Source: Mycobacterium sp. EPa45
GTDB taxonomy: Bacteria; Actinomycetota; Actinomycetes; Mycobacteriales; Mycobacteriaceae
Reading direction: 5' to 3'
Assembly: GCF_001021385.1 (NCBI RefSeq)
Contig: NZ_CP011773.1
Coordinates: 1,178,001-1,242,000 of the forward strand
DNA length: 64,000 nucleotides
Shown here piece after piece: positions 8,474-16,411 of the stretch. How positions within the stretch are numbered: the stretch's first letter is position 1; each line of letters opens with the position of its first letter. The position numbers and the translations under genes were made by a program. Under the pieces are notes generated by a model, which saw only the letters and a list, made by a program, of their open reading frames with translations, was not told where the DNA came from and made no database searches.

Positions 8474-11245
8474 CTAGACCTCTCGGGTCTGCAGCGCCGC
8501 AGAGAGGCCGCCCCGGGAGCGGATGCCCAGTTTGCGGTAGGTCCGGGACAAGTTCATCTCGACCGTCTTGTCGGAGATGAACATCTCGGTGGCGATCTCT
8601 TTATTCGACAGCCCAGTAGCTGCCAATTCGGCGATCCGCAGCTCGGTGGGGGTCAAAGCGCGTCCGTCACCACGTGAGCCGTCGAGGCGCGCGAGCTCGG
8701 CCTGGACACGCGTTGCCCACAGCGGTGCACCGAGTCGCTCGAAGGTCTGCAGCGCCTCACGCAGCGACCCCGCAGCATCCTGTTTGCGCCGGCGGCGGCG
8801 CTGCAGCTGACCCAACACCAGTTGAGTGCGGGCGGTTTCGAACGGCATCGGCAACCGTTGATGGTGTGCGATAGCCGCCTCGAGGGCACGTTGCGCCCCG
8901 TCCAGGTCACCGCGGGCGGCCAACACATGACCTCGCCCGCGTGCACCCATTGCCAGCATCCAGGGCCTGTCGACGCGAGTTCCGTTGCGCTCCAGCGCCT
9001 GCACAAGCGGCTCTGCTTCATCAGGCCGGCCGAGCATCGAGAGTGCTTCGATCGCGTCGGGCAGATGGCGGCCGAACTCGATCTCGGTGGCGGCGGGATC
9101 GAAGGCGTCGAGGTCGGGCTGGAGGACGGTGAGCGCTGCGGAATAGTTGCTCAGCGATACTTCGAGGAAGGCCAGGCTGCTGCGGGGCTCCTTCGCCATC
9201 AGATCCGCACCGATCTCATAGGCGGTATCGATGGCCATCTGCGCCGCCGCACGCGCCTCGGCTTCGCGGCCGCTGTAGGCTGCTGCGGCGGCTTGCGGCG
9301 TCCACGCCGTGATGAGGGCAAATTGCCCACCCATCTGCTCGGCCCGCTGCAATGCCTCTTCGGCGAGTCGGGTGCCGTCGGCATAACGTCCCGACCACAG
9401 GGCGATCGCCGCCAAATGAACTGCAGCCCAGATGATGTCAACCTCTGTGCCGCCGTCGAGCATCTGCTCTCGGACACGGTGCATCAACGTCTCGGCTCGA
9501 TCGAGATCGCCGGTATAGGCGGTGAGAATCGCCTCAGTGGCGCTGGCTCGAAACCAGGTGGTTGCCCCACCGTGTGGATCCTCGAGCTCGAGCGCCGTCT
9601 GCAGCGACTCGCGATCAAGTCCGTGCCCGGCCGCGAACTTGCCCGCCACCCAGATCGAGAGCGCCTGGCTGCGCAGACCCGGCACTCCGAGACGCTCCGA
9701 TAATTCGACCGCCTGCGCAGCGCATTTCAGCGCGTCGTCGAGACGATCGGCCATCACCAGGGCGATCGCCAGCCGCAGCGAACACAGCAATCCGAGGGCC
9801 GGGTCATCGCCGGCCTCGCCGACCGCTTCGCTCATCGCCGCGACCGCGCCGGTCATATCGTCGTCGTAGGCCTTCACCGCGCCCAGCCACATCAACGCCA
9901 TGCACCGCAGCACTCCAGGCGGTGCCTCACCGAGCGCGGTCTGCAGATGCCTGCGGGCTGCGATCGTCGAGCCGGCCCGGAAATGCAGCTCGCCGGCCCG
10001 AATGCGGCGCCACACGCTGTCATCGCCGAGTTTTATTGCCAGTTCGACCAATTCGGCGGCCACGCCGGGAGCGCCTTGGGTAACTGTGGCTTGGGCGGCC
10101 GTGTCCAGTGCCGCCAGAGTGTCCGGATCAGCCGTGGTGGCGGCGAGCGCGAGATGCCGGGCCCGGACCTCGGGGCGCGCGGAGTGGGCGGCCAGTTTCT
10201 GATGCACGGCCCTGCGACGCGAGGGTGGCGAATTGGCGTAGACACCGGTGGCGAACAAGGGATGGGCGAATCGCACCCGGTTACCGTCGAGGCGCACGAT
10301 TCCCAGGTTCTCCATCGACTCGAGCACTTCGACCGTGCGGACGGTCGGCATCTCGGTCGCGAGGCTGACCGACTCGATCGTCGGTGCAGCACTGCATGCG
10401 GCGGTCAGCAACACGACGTCAGCGTCGTCGGCAGCGTCACCGATGCGACGTCGGACGAGTGCGGCCAAGCTGTCGGGTAGCTCCAAGCCGAGTGCGCTCG
10501 GATCGCGGGCCGCACTGGTGGCGAGTTCGAGTGCGAAGAGCGGGTTGCCGCCGGAGATCTCGTGTATCCGGGTGATTTTCGGGCGCGGCAATGTTTGACC
10601 CAGCCGGGCTGCCACCAGGGCGTGTACCCCGCCCAGGCTCAGCGGTTCCATCGTTACGCGGGCTACGGTGTCGGGCTGGGGGAAGTGCAGCCAAGACTGT
10701 GCATCGGCTGCCTCGGGGTCGCCGGTGCGGAAGGCGAGGATCATGCCGACCCGGCCAGTGAGCCTTCGTGCGGCGAAGCTGATCACCGCCCGGCTGGAGG
10801 CATCGAGCCATTGCGCGTCGTCGATGGCCAACAGCACAGGCCGCTGCGTGCTGATTCGCTCGATGACCGACAGAAACCCGGTCGCGACCGTGCGTTCGTC
10901 GGTGGCCGGTCCGCTGCCAGCCGTATCACCGACGCAAGCGCGTTCGAGAGCTAACCGATGCACATCGGGCAATGCCGCCAGGGTCGCGGAGTCCACGTCT
11001 CTCAACAGGTCCGCAACCGCGGCGTAGGCATACGTCACCTCTGATGGTGACCCGTGCGCGCTGAGCACCCGAAAGTTCCGGTCCTCGGCCTGCTCGCGGG
11101 CGTCGAGAATCAGCGTCGTCTTCCCGATGCCCGCTTCGCCCTCCACCAGCAATCCGGCCGGACCGCTTTCGGCGCGCAGGAGAAGGTGAGCCACCGCCTC
11201 GGTTTCGCGCGCGCGCTCTACGGCCCCCCTTGCCACGCTCAGCAT
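8474..11245 (-). CDS. Large LuxR-type regulator with AAA ATPase domain (LAL/MalT class)
   Basis: A 923-residue LAL regulator. The N-terminal STAND/AAA ATPase has a Walker A GEAGIGKT at 36-43 and a Walker B in PVLLAIDDAQWLD. The middle third is helical and alanine-rich, like the TPR sensor of these proteins. The C-terminal LuxR HTH reads LTPTELRIAELAATGLSNKEIATEMFISDKTVE..., with LGIRSR following. Such proteins hydrolyse ATP on ligand binding and activate nearby promoters. It is divergent from the PGRS-like/GH5 gene across 82 bp, which is therefore its most likely target. The inducer is unknown. Confidence 0.93.
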   Translation of the reverse strand: MLSVARGAVERARETEAVAHLLLRAESGPAGLLVEGEAGIGKTTLILDAREQAEDRNFRVLSAHGSPSEVTYAYAAVADLLRDVDSATLAALPDVHRLALERACVGDTAGSGPATDERTVATGFLSVIERISTQRPVLLAIDDAQWLDASSRAVISFAARRLTGRVGMILAFRTGDPEAADAQSWLHFPQPDTVARVTMEPLSLGGVHALVAARLGQTLPRPKITRIHEISGGNPLFALELATSAARDPSALGLELPDSLAALVRRRIGDAADDADVVLLTAACSAAPTIESVSLATEMPTVRTVEVLESMENLGIVRLDGNRVRFAHPLFATGVYANSPPSRRRAVHQKLAAHSARPEVRARHLALAATTADPDTLAALDTAAQATVTQGAPGVAAELVELAIKLGDDSVWRRIRAGELHFRAGSTIAARRHLQTALGEAPPGVLRCMALMWLGAVKAYDDDMTGAVAAMSEAVGEAGDDPALGLLCSLRLAIALVMADRLDDALKCAAQAVELSERLGVPGLRSQALSIWVAGKFAAGHGLDRESLQTALELEDPHGGATTWFRASATEAILTAYTGDLDRAETLMHRVREQMLDGGTEVDIIWAAVHLAAIALWSGRYADGTRLAEEALQRAEQMGGQFALITAWTPQAAAAAYSGREAEARAAAQMAIDTAYEIGADLMAKEPRSSLAFLEVSLSNYSAALTVLQPDLDAFDPAATEIEFGRHLPDAIEALSMLGRPDEAEPLVQALERNGTRVDRPWMLAMGARGRGHVLAARGDLDGAQRALEAAIAHHQRLPMPFETARTQLVLGQLQRRRRRKQDAAGSLREALQTFERLGAPLWATRVQAELARLDGSRGDGRALTPTELRIAELAATGLSNKEIATEMFISDKTVEMNLSRTYRKLGIRSRGGLSAALQTREV

Positions 11246-11315
11246 CTTGACAGGCGCCGAAGACCGGCCGCAGCCAGTTTCACGAATGTGTGTGCTTCGG
11301 GTGCCCCGATGGCTC

Positions 11316-11321
11316 TATAAC
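11316..11321 (+). promoter_or_regulatory. -10 box (TATAAC) of the GH5 gene, probably leaderless
   Basis: A TATAAC hexamer ends six bases before the ATG at 11328. A transcription start seven bases downstream of the -10 box would fall on or next to the A of the ATG, so the mRNA would be leaderless, as is common in mycobacteria. No good -35 box is seen, which fits a promoter needing an activator such as the divergent LuxR protein. Confidence 0.55.
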
Positions 11322-11327
11322 AGGTCC

Positions 11328-13622
11328 ATGGGGGCAGCGGTGTGGGTCGGTCGGGTCGGTGGTTTGACTGTCGCGCTGGGGCTGGGGGTGGCGATTGCCT
11401 CGTGTATCGGTGACGCCTCCGCCGAATCGGGAGCGTCAGGTTCCACTCAATCCTCAACAGGCTCAGCGGGCCCGACCAAAGCCGGCGCCACGCGCAGGGC
11501 GTCGGGTGCGAGCGGCTCCAGCGGCAGACCTCCGTTACGTGGGCCGGGGAACGTCTCGCACACGTTCCCTTCTGCTATCGGCCGTGCACCGGCCGCACAC
11601 CGCCAAACCCCGAGCGCTCCGCGCATGCCGTCCGATGTGGTGCAGCAGATGGTCTACACGCCGATCCATACCGCCGGCCAACTGTGGATCACGAGCAAGG
11701 CCGGCCAGGTCGTGGACGGCCTTATCAACAAAGTGGCCGGATCCTATGTGATCGGCAACGGCGCGCCGGGCACCCAAGATCACCGCGACGGCGGCGCCGG
11801 CGGATGGCTGCTCGGCGATGGTGGCCCCGGCTTCGGTGGTGTGACTGCCGGAACCGCCGGCGGCACCGGCGGCGCCGGTGGGTTGATCGGCGACGGCGGC
11901 GACGGCGGTGACGGCGGAGCGGGGGCCGAGGGTGGTCGCGGCGGCCGGGCCGGTTTGCTCGTCGGCATCGGTGGTGAGGGTGGCGACGGCGGTGACGGAG
12001 TCGTCGGCGGCCGCGGCGGCAACGGGGGCAATGGTGCGCTCGTGTTCGGCTGGGGTGGCGATGGCGGCGATGGCGGCGACAGCGGATTGGGCGGTGCGCC
12101 TTCAGGATTGACAGCGCTCGGCGGCGCAGGCGGTACCGCGGGCGTATTTGGTTCCCATGGTGAGGTCGGGACATTCGGAACCGTCGTAGGCGCTGTGCCA
12201 GATGCTGCGAAAGCAGGATCCATCTCGACCACCGGAAGATGGCTGACCACCGACGACGGGCGGGTCGCAGTCGTGCACGGCGTCAATCTGGTGTACAAGA
12301 TTCCGCCCTACGATCCGGCGACCGTGGGGTTCGGTGCCGATGACGCACAGTTTCTTGCGGACAACGGATTCAACGTCGTCCGGCTTGGAATAGATTGGGC
12401 GGCAGTGGAACCCGAGCCGGGCATCATCGACAGAGGCTACTTGGCCGGAATCAACGCAACGGTGCAGACTCTGGCCGACCATGGCATCTACACCGTTATC
12501 GACATGCACCAAGATCTGTACAGCGCGGTATTCAAGGGTGAAGGTGCCCCAGCATGGGCTACGCAGACCGGCGGCCTGCCCAACCCGAATCTCACAAAAC
12601 CGTTGTTCGGCCTGAACTATTACCTCAACCCTGCGGAGAACTACGCGTGGGATGCGTTCTGGCGCAATGCTGATGCACCTGACGGCATGGGACTCGAAGA
12701 CCACTACGCGGTCACCTGGCAGGCCGTGGCCGACTACTTCAACGGCGACCCGAGCGTGATCGGCTACAACATCATGAACGAGCCGTGGCCCGGGTCGGGC
12801 TGGGGGGTTGCCACCCTGAACGCATCGTTCTTCAGCACCCAACACCTGACCCCGATGTACAACCAGACCATTGCCGCCATCCGGTCCGTGGACGCAAGCA
12901 CACCGGTGTTCATTTCCCCCGTCGCGCCGACGGTGGAAGTGTTCGGAGGGGTCCTGTTCGGTCAGCCCATCGCTTTGGGGGCCATCGACGACGACAACAT
13001 TGTGCTGGAGTACCACGGCTACGGAGGGGGATCGATCGGCCTGCGGGCGCTCGCCTCGGTGATCGCGCCCGGCTTTTCGCGGCGGGCCGCCGCGTACAGC
13101 GCCAGAAACGGTGTGCCGGCATTCGACGGCGAATTCGGTTCATCGAGCGACGGCTCCGAACTCGACATCGAGACCGAAGCGGCCAACCGTTATCAGATCA
13201 GTTGGACCAATTGGGCATACACGGGTGTCGGAGAGATCACCAGCAGCGGCGGGCCGAGGGAGCAGTCGCTGGTGTACGACCCCGCACTGCCGCCGGTTGG
13301 CGACAACGTGAATTCAGGCAACCTGCAAGTACTTTCCCGACCGTATCCGACCACGATCGCCGGCACGCCCCGAGGCTGGCAGACCGCTGACGACGGTAGC
13401 TTCCGGTTCAGCTACACGACCGAGAAGGTGGACGGCTCCGGGGCGTTCGCAGCCGGATCGCAAACGGTGATCTCGACGCCGGCCGTCCAGTACCCACACG
13501 GCTACCAGGTCAGCGTCACCGGCGGGTATGTCGTCTCGCCGCCGAACGCCTCCAGACTCGTCATCGAGTCGGATTCGGATGCGACGGTGGTGAGCGTGAT
13601 CGTGACGGCCGTACCGGTCTGA
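11328..13622 (+). CDS. Secreted PGRS-like protein with C-terminal GH5 glycoside hydrolase
   Basis: A 764-residue exported protein. Residues 1-34 look like a signal peptide (VALGLGVAIASCIGDASAE). A Ser/Thr/Gly linker follows, then a PGRS-like block at about 142-282 (IGNGAPGT..., GGAGGWLLGDGG, many GGxGGDGG units) but no PE domain. The C-terminal 470 residues form a GH5 catalytic domain of the endoglycoceramidase/cellulase type: NVVRLGIDW (about 349-357), DMHQD 392-396, acid Glu485 in NIMNEPW, EYHGYGG 561-567 and nucleophile Glu602 in FDGEFG. It probably cleaves a beta-glycosidic bond outside the cell; the substrate is unknown. The ATG is chosen for the signal peptide and the -10 box. Confidence 0.92.
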   Translation: MGAAVWVGRVGGLTVALGLGVAIASCIGDASAESGASGSTQSSTGSAGPTKAGATRRASGASGSSGRPPLRGPGNVSHTFPSAIGRAPAAHRQTPSAPRMPSDVVQQMVYTPIHTAGQLWITSKAGQVVDGLINKVAGSYVIGNGAPGTQDHRDGGAGGWLLGDGGPGFGGVTAGTAGGTGGAGGLIGDGGDGGDGGAGAEGGRGGRAGLLVGIGGEGGDGGDGVVGGRGGNGGNGALVFGWGGDGGDGGDSGLGGAPSGLTALGGAGGTAGVFGSHGEVGTFGTVVGAVPDAAKAGSISTTGRWLTTDDGRVAVVHGVNLVYKIPPYDPATVGFGADDAQFLADNGFNVVRLGIDWAAVEPEPGIIDRGYLAGINATVQTLADHGIYTVIDMHQDLYSAVFKGEGAPAWATQTGGLPNPNLTKPLFGLNYYLNPAENYAWDAFWRNADAPDGMGLEDHYAVTWQAVADYFNGDPSVIGYNIMNEPWPGSGWGVATLNASFFSTQHLTPMYNQTIAAIRSVDASTPVFISPVAPTVEVFGGVLFGQPIALGAIDDDNIVLEYHGYGGGSIGLRALASVIAPGFSRRAAAYSARNGVPAFDGEFGSSSDGSELDIETEAANRYQISWTNWAYTGVGEITSSGGPREQSLVYDPALPPVGDNVNSGNLQVLSRPYPTTIAGTPRGWQTADDGSFRFSYTTEKVDGSGAFAAGSQTVISTPAVQYPHGYQVSVTGGYVVSPPNASRLVIESDSDATVVSVIVTAVPV

Positions 13623-13624
13623 GC

Positions 13625-14029
13625 TCAGCTCTTGTTGAGCGTGTTGCCCGAGCCCAGGTTGTTCACCTTCGGCTCGCCCTTGTAGTTGATGGTGTTGTTG
13701 AGGCCGACGACAGACAGTTCCCGGTCGATCTTGTCGAACGTGATCTTGTTGTCCGCGCCGCCGATGTTCACCGACGCGCAGGTCCCCTTGACCGTCAGGG
13801 TGTTGTTCGAACCGCCGACGTTCAGTGACTTGCCATTCATGCAGTCGATGTCGGCGGTCGTGCCGAACGAGCCGTAGTTGATGGTGTTGCCGACCTCGAC
13901 CTGAGCGCCCGAGCTTCCGGCGGTCGCCGACGGGGCGGGCGACTCCTTGCTGGTGGATCCGCAGCCGGCCAGGGCGATGGCGGCGAGAACGCCGATCCCA
14001 GCGATGAGGGTGGGGGAGTGCATCGGCAT
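13625..14029 (-). CDS. DUF3060 lipoprotein
   Basis: A 134-residue lipoprotein: hydrophobic N-terminus, lipobox LAGC with Cys23, a Ser/Ala-rich linker, then the short beta-strand repeats of DUF3060 (VGGSNNTLTVKG, IGGADNKITF, VVGLNNTINYKG, NLGSGNTLNK), each with an Asn-Asn/Asp-Asn-type turn. The regular G-x-N-N spacing suggests a small beta-solenoid at the cell surface. No function is known for the family. It is convergent with the GH5 gene (2-bp gap) and downstream of a second DUF3060-like gene, likely a duplicated pair. Confidence 0.88.
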   Translation of the reverse strand: MPMHSPTLIAGIGVLAAIALAGCGSTSKESPAPSATAGSSGAQVEVGNTINYGSFGTTADIDCMNGKSLNVGGSNNTLTVKGTCASVNIGGADNKITFDKIDRELSVVGLNNTINYKGEPKVNNLGSGNTLNKS

Positions 14030-14042
14030 CCGTCCTTCGTAA

Positions 14043-14435
14043 TTACGCCGGAACGCGGTCGATCCGGTTCGTCATTCCCAACTCGCGGCCACGATCGAGG
14101 ACGAATGGCTCGCCGCTCTTGTACAGGACCGTCTGGTCCCAGCCGTAGACCGTGATGTCGTTGACGACGTTATCCGCGATCACCGTGTTCGACGACCCCT
14201 GCGTGGTGACGGCCCAGCACGAGCCCAGCGCGGTGATCTGGTTTTCCGCGCCGTTGATGAACAAGGTCGACCCGTTGCAGTCGACCGTCTGCACGATGCC
14301 GACGCCGACGATGTGGGTATCGCCGTTCTTCGCGTGCGCTACCGGCGATGCGACCGTCCCGGTGATCCCCGCCGTCAGGGCGGCTACGCAGGTCGTGATG
14401 AGCGCGCAGCCGCGGTGTCCCCAGCTCACCGACAT
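14043..14435 (-). CDS. Secreted DUF3060-like protein
   Basis: A 130-residue exported protein. The start MSVSWGHRG is chosen because an AGAGAGG ribosome site lies just upstream and a signal peptide follows, ending near VAHAK; a longer frame up to 14489 is possible. The mature part has repeats related to its neighbour: CNGSTLFINGAENQITALG, TTQGSSNTVIADN, with two cysteines (CNG and GSC) that could pair. The gene is 13 bp upstream of the lipoprotein gene, so the two are probably one operon. It is divergent from a TetR gene. Confidence 0.83.
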   Translation of the reverse strand: MSVSWGHRGCALITTCVAALTAGITGTVASPVAHAKNGDTHIVGVGIVQTVDCNGSTLFINGAENQITALGSCWAVTTQGSSNTVIADNVVNDITVYGWDQTVLYKSGEPFVLDRGRELGMTNRIDRVPA

Positions 14436-14529
14436 GCCTCTCTTTCCACCCAACCCGAGTTGGAGCCTACGTGGCTGCCGGTCGGTCAACTAGAGTTCTC
14501 TTCTCGATCCACCATCGAAGGGCCTCGTC

Positions 14530-15168
14530 ATGACATCTGAGCCGGAACCGGACTCCGCGGCCGACCGGCCGCGCGCCGGCAACCGGTCGTCGGCGAGGTC
14601 CGCCAAGCTGAGCCGTGAGGTCATCGTCAACGCGGCGCTGACCTTTCTGGACCGCGAGGGCTGGGACGGTCTGACGATCAACGCGCTGGCCACCCAGCTG
14701 GGCACCAAAGGTCCGTCGCTGTACAACCACGTCCACAGCCTGGAAGACCTGCGCCGCACTGTCCGCATGCACGTCATCGACGACATCCTGCAGATGCTGT
14801 CCACCGTCGGGCAGGGTCGCACCCGCGACGACGCGGTCACCGCGATGGCCAGCGCCTACCGCAGCTATGCGCACCACCACCCGGGCCGGTACTCGGCGTT
14901 TACCCGGATGCCACTGGGCGGCGACGACCCCGAGTTCACTGCGGCCTCGCACGCCGCCGCGGCGCCGGTCATCGAGGTGCTGGCCTCGTACGGCCTGGAC
15001 GGCGACGACGCCTTCTATGCCTCGCTGGAGTTCTGGGCGGCCCTGCACGGATTCGTCTTGCTGGAGATGACCGGTGTGATGGACATGGTCGACACCGATG
15101 TCGTGTTCTCCGACATGGTGCTGCGCCTGGCCGCGGGAATGGCCCACCGCAGCGGGGCCCACGGCTGA
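14530..15168 (+). CDS. TetR-family regulator (upstream of the str operon)
   Basis: A 212-residue TetR repressor. The HTH spans about residues 29-74 (SREVIVNAALTFLDREGWDGL, then INALATQLGTKGPSLYNHV). The C-terminal part has the WHG-type (TetR_C_33) features, with FWAALHGFVLLEM. It occupies the place of Rv0681 before rpsL in M. tuberculosis. The divergent neighbour is the DUF3060 pair, which it may control; the 94-bp gap between the starts is the place to look for its operator. The ligand is unknown. Confidence 0.9.
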   Translation: MTSEPEPDSAADRPRAGNRSSARSAKLSREVIVNAALTFLDREGWDGLTINALATQLGTKGPSLYNHVHSLEDLRRTVRMHVIDDILQMLSTVGQGRTRDDAVTAMASAYRSYAHHHPGRYSAFTRMPLGGDDPEFTAASHAAAAPVIEVLASYGLDGDDAFYASLEFWAALHGFVLLEMTGVMDMVDTDVVFSDMVLRLAAGMAHRSGAHG

Positions 15169-15487
15169 CCTCCCGTCGGGCAGCCGATATCCGGGGTACG
15201 CGGAACCGACGCCAACATTCTGGCGTTGACCTGCAGTAAGGCGCCGTACACCGAGTTTGGAAGGGCGTGCCGCGCCTGGTATCGTAGAAGCTCGTGCCTG
15301 GCCGATAGGGGCGCTTGCGGGGACGCATGCGCGCACGCCGGGCAAATTCGCATGTCCAGTATGCATCGGATTCGACCGGTGTGCAGTGGGTGCGACACGC
15401 CCGGCAGCGGGGTACGCGGCGGGGTGAAAACAGCAGTACAGAGACTTGAGAACCGCCGAAAGACGTACGAGAGAAGAAAGCCGGTAG
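15169..15487 (+). promoter_or_regulatory. rpsL (str operon) promoter and leader
   Basis: This 319-bp gap holds no gene. A good sigma-A-type promoter is seen: TTGGAA at 15257-15262, a 17-bp spacer and TATCGT at 15280-15285. That leaves an untranslated leader of about 195 bases, rich in short GC inverted repeats, before the S12 ATG. A long leader is compatible with regulation of translation or RNA stability, but no specific S7-binding structure could be recognised by eye. Confidence 0.65.
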
Positions 15488-15862
15488 ATGCCAACCATTC
15501 AGCAGCTGGTCCGCAAGGGTCGCACCGACAAGGTCGCCAAGGTGAAGACCGCGGCCCTCAAGGGCAGCCCGCAGCGCCGCGGCGTGTGCACCCGCGTGTA
15601 CACGACCACTCCGAAGAAGCCGAACTCGGCGCTTCGCAAGGTCGCGCGCGTGAAGCTGACAACCGGCGTCGAGGTGACCGCCTACATCCCCGGTGAGGGC
15701 CACAACCTGCAGGAGCACTCGATGGTGCTGGTGCGCGGTGGTCGTGTGAAGGACCTCCCCGGCGTGCGCTACAAGATCATCCGCGGCTCGCTGGACACCC
15801 AGGGTGTCAAGAACCGCAAGCAGGCCCGTAGCCGTTACGGCGCGAAGAAGGAGAAGAGCTGA
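15488..15862 (+). CDS. rpsL: 30S ribosomal protein S12
   Basis: A 124-residue S12 of the decoding centre. The conserved [12 protein letters not shown] and [11 protein letters not shown] segments are intact. Lys43 and Lys88, the positions whose mutation gives streptomycin resistance in mycobacteria, are both wild type. It is the first gene of the str operon; its TGA overlaps the S7 ATG by one base, so the two are translationally coupled. Confidence 0.98.
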   Translation: MPTIQQLVRKGRTDKVAKVKTAALKGSPQRRGVCTRVYTTTPKKPNSALRKVARVKLTTGVEVTAYIPGEGHNLQEHSMVLVRGGRVKDLPGVRYKIIRGSLDTQGVKNRKQARSRYGAKKEKS

Positions 15863-16332
15863 TGCCGCGCAAGGGTCCCGCGCCGAAGCGCCCGTTGGTC
15901 AACGATCCGGTCTACGGGTCGCAGCTGGTCACCCAGCTCGTCAACAAAGTCCTGCTGGACGGGAAGAAATCGCTGGCAGAACGCATTGTTTATGGTGCGC
16001 TCGAACAGGCTCGTGACAAGACCGGCACGGATCCGGTCGTCACCCTGAAGCGCGCTCTCGACAACGTCAAGCCCGCCCTCGAGGTGCGCAGCCGTCGTGT
16101 CGGTGGCGCCACCTATCAGGTTCCCGTCGAGGTTCGCCCCGATCGCTCCACCACTCTGGCCCTGCGCTGGTTGGTGAGCTTTTCGAAGGCGCGCCGGGAG
16201 AAGACCATGATCGAGCGGCTGGCGAACGAGATCCTCGACGCCAGCAATGGCCTGGGTGCCGCTGTCAAGCGGCGTGAGGACACCCACAAAATGGCCGAGG
16301 CGAACCGAGCCTTCGCGCACTACCGCTGGTGA
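15862..16332 (+). CDS. rpsG: 30S ribosomal protein S7
   Basis: A 156-residue S7, the protein that nucleates assembly of the 30S head. The N-terminal [20 protein letters not shown] and the [16 protein letters not shown] block are typical of actinobacterial S7. It shares one base with the rpsL stop. A GC-rich hairpin lies in the gap before fusA. Confidence 0.98.
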   Translation: MPRKGPAPKRPLVNDPVYGSQLVTQLVNKVLLDGKKSLAERIVYGALEQARDKTGTDPVVTLKRALDNVKPALEVRSRRVGGATYQVPVEVRPDRSTTLALRWLVSFSKARREKTMIERLANEILDASNGLGAAVKRREDTHKMAEANRAFAHYRW

Positions 16333-16339
16333 TTGCAAG

Positions 16340-16359
16340 CCGCCGCAGTGCTGCGGCGG
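16340..16359 (+). terminator. GC-rich hairpin between rpsG and fusA
   Basis: A 9-bp perfect inverted repeat (ccgccgcag/ctgcggcgg) around two bases, without a T-tract. It may attenuate or process the str transcript so that S12/S7 and EF-G/EF-Tu are made in different amounts. This is weak evidence, as such hairpins arise readily at this GC content. Confidence 0.35.
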
Positions 16360-16411
16360 CGCGGCGCAATGAATACACCGAATTGATAAGCGAAAGAGTG
16401 GGAATTTAGCC

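Noticed and set aside
11328..11800. PE domain at the start of the PGRS-like/GH5 protein
   Set aside because: The N-terminus is a Sec-type signal peptide plus Ser/Thr linker; no PE motif or 110-residue helical PE domain is present.
11775..12150. Gly-rich repeats considered as a CRISPR or minisatellite array
   Set aside because: The units are irregular, in frame, and encode PGRS-like protein; there are no constant repeats with unique spacers.
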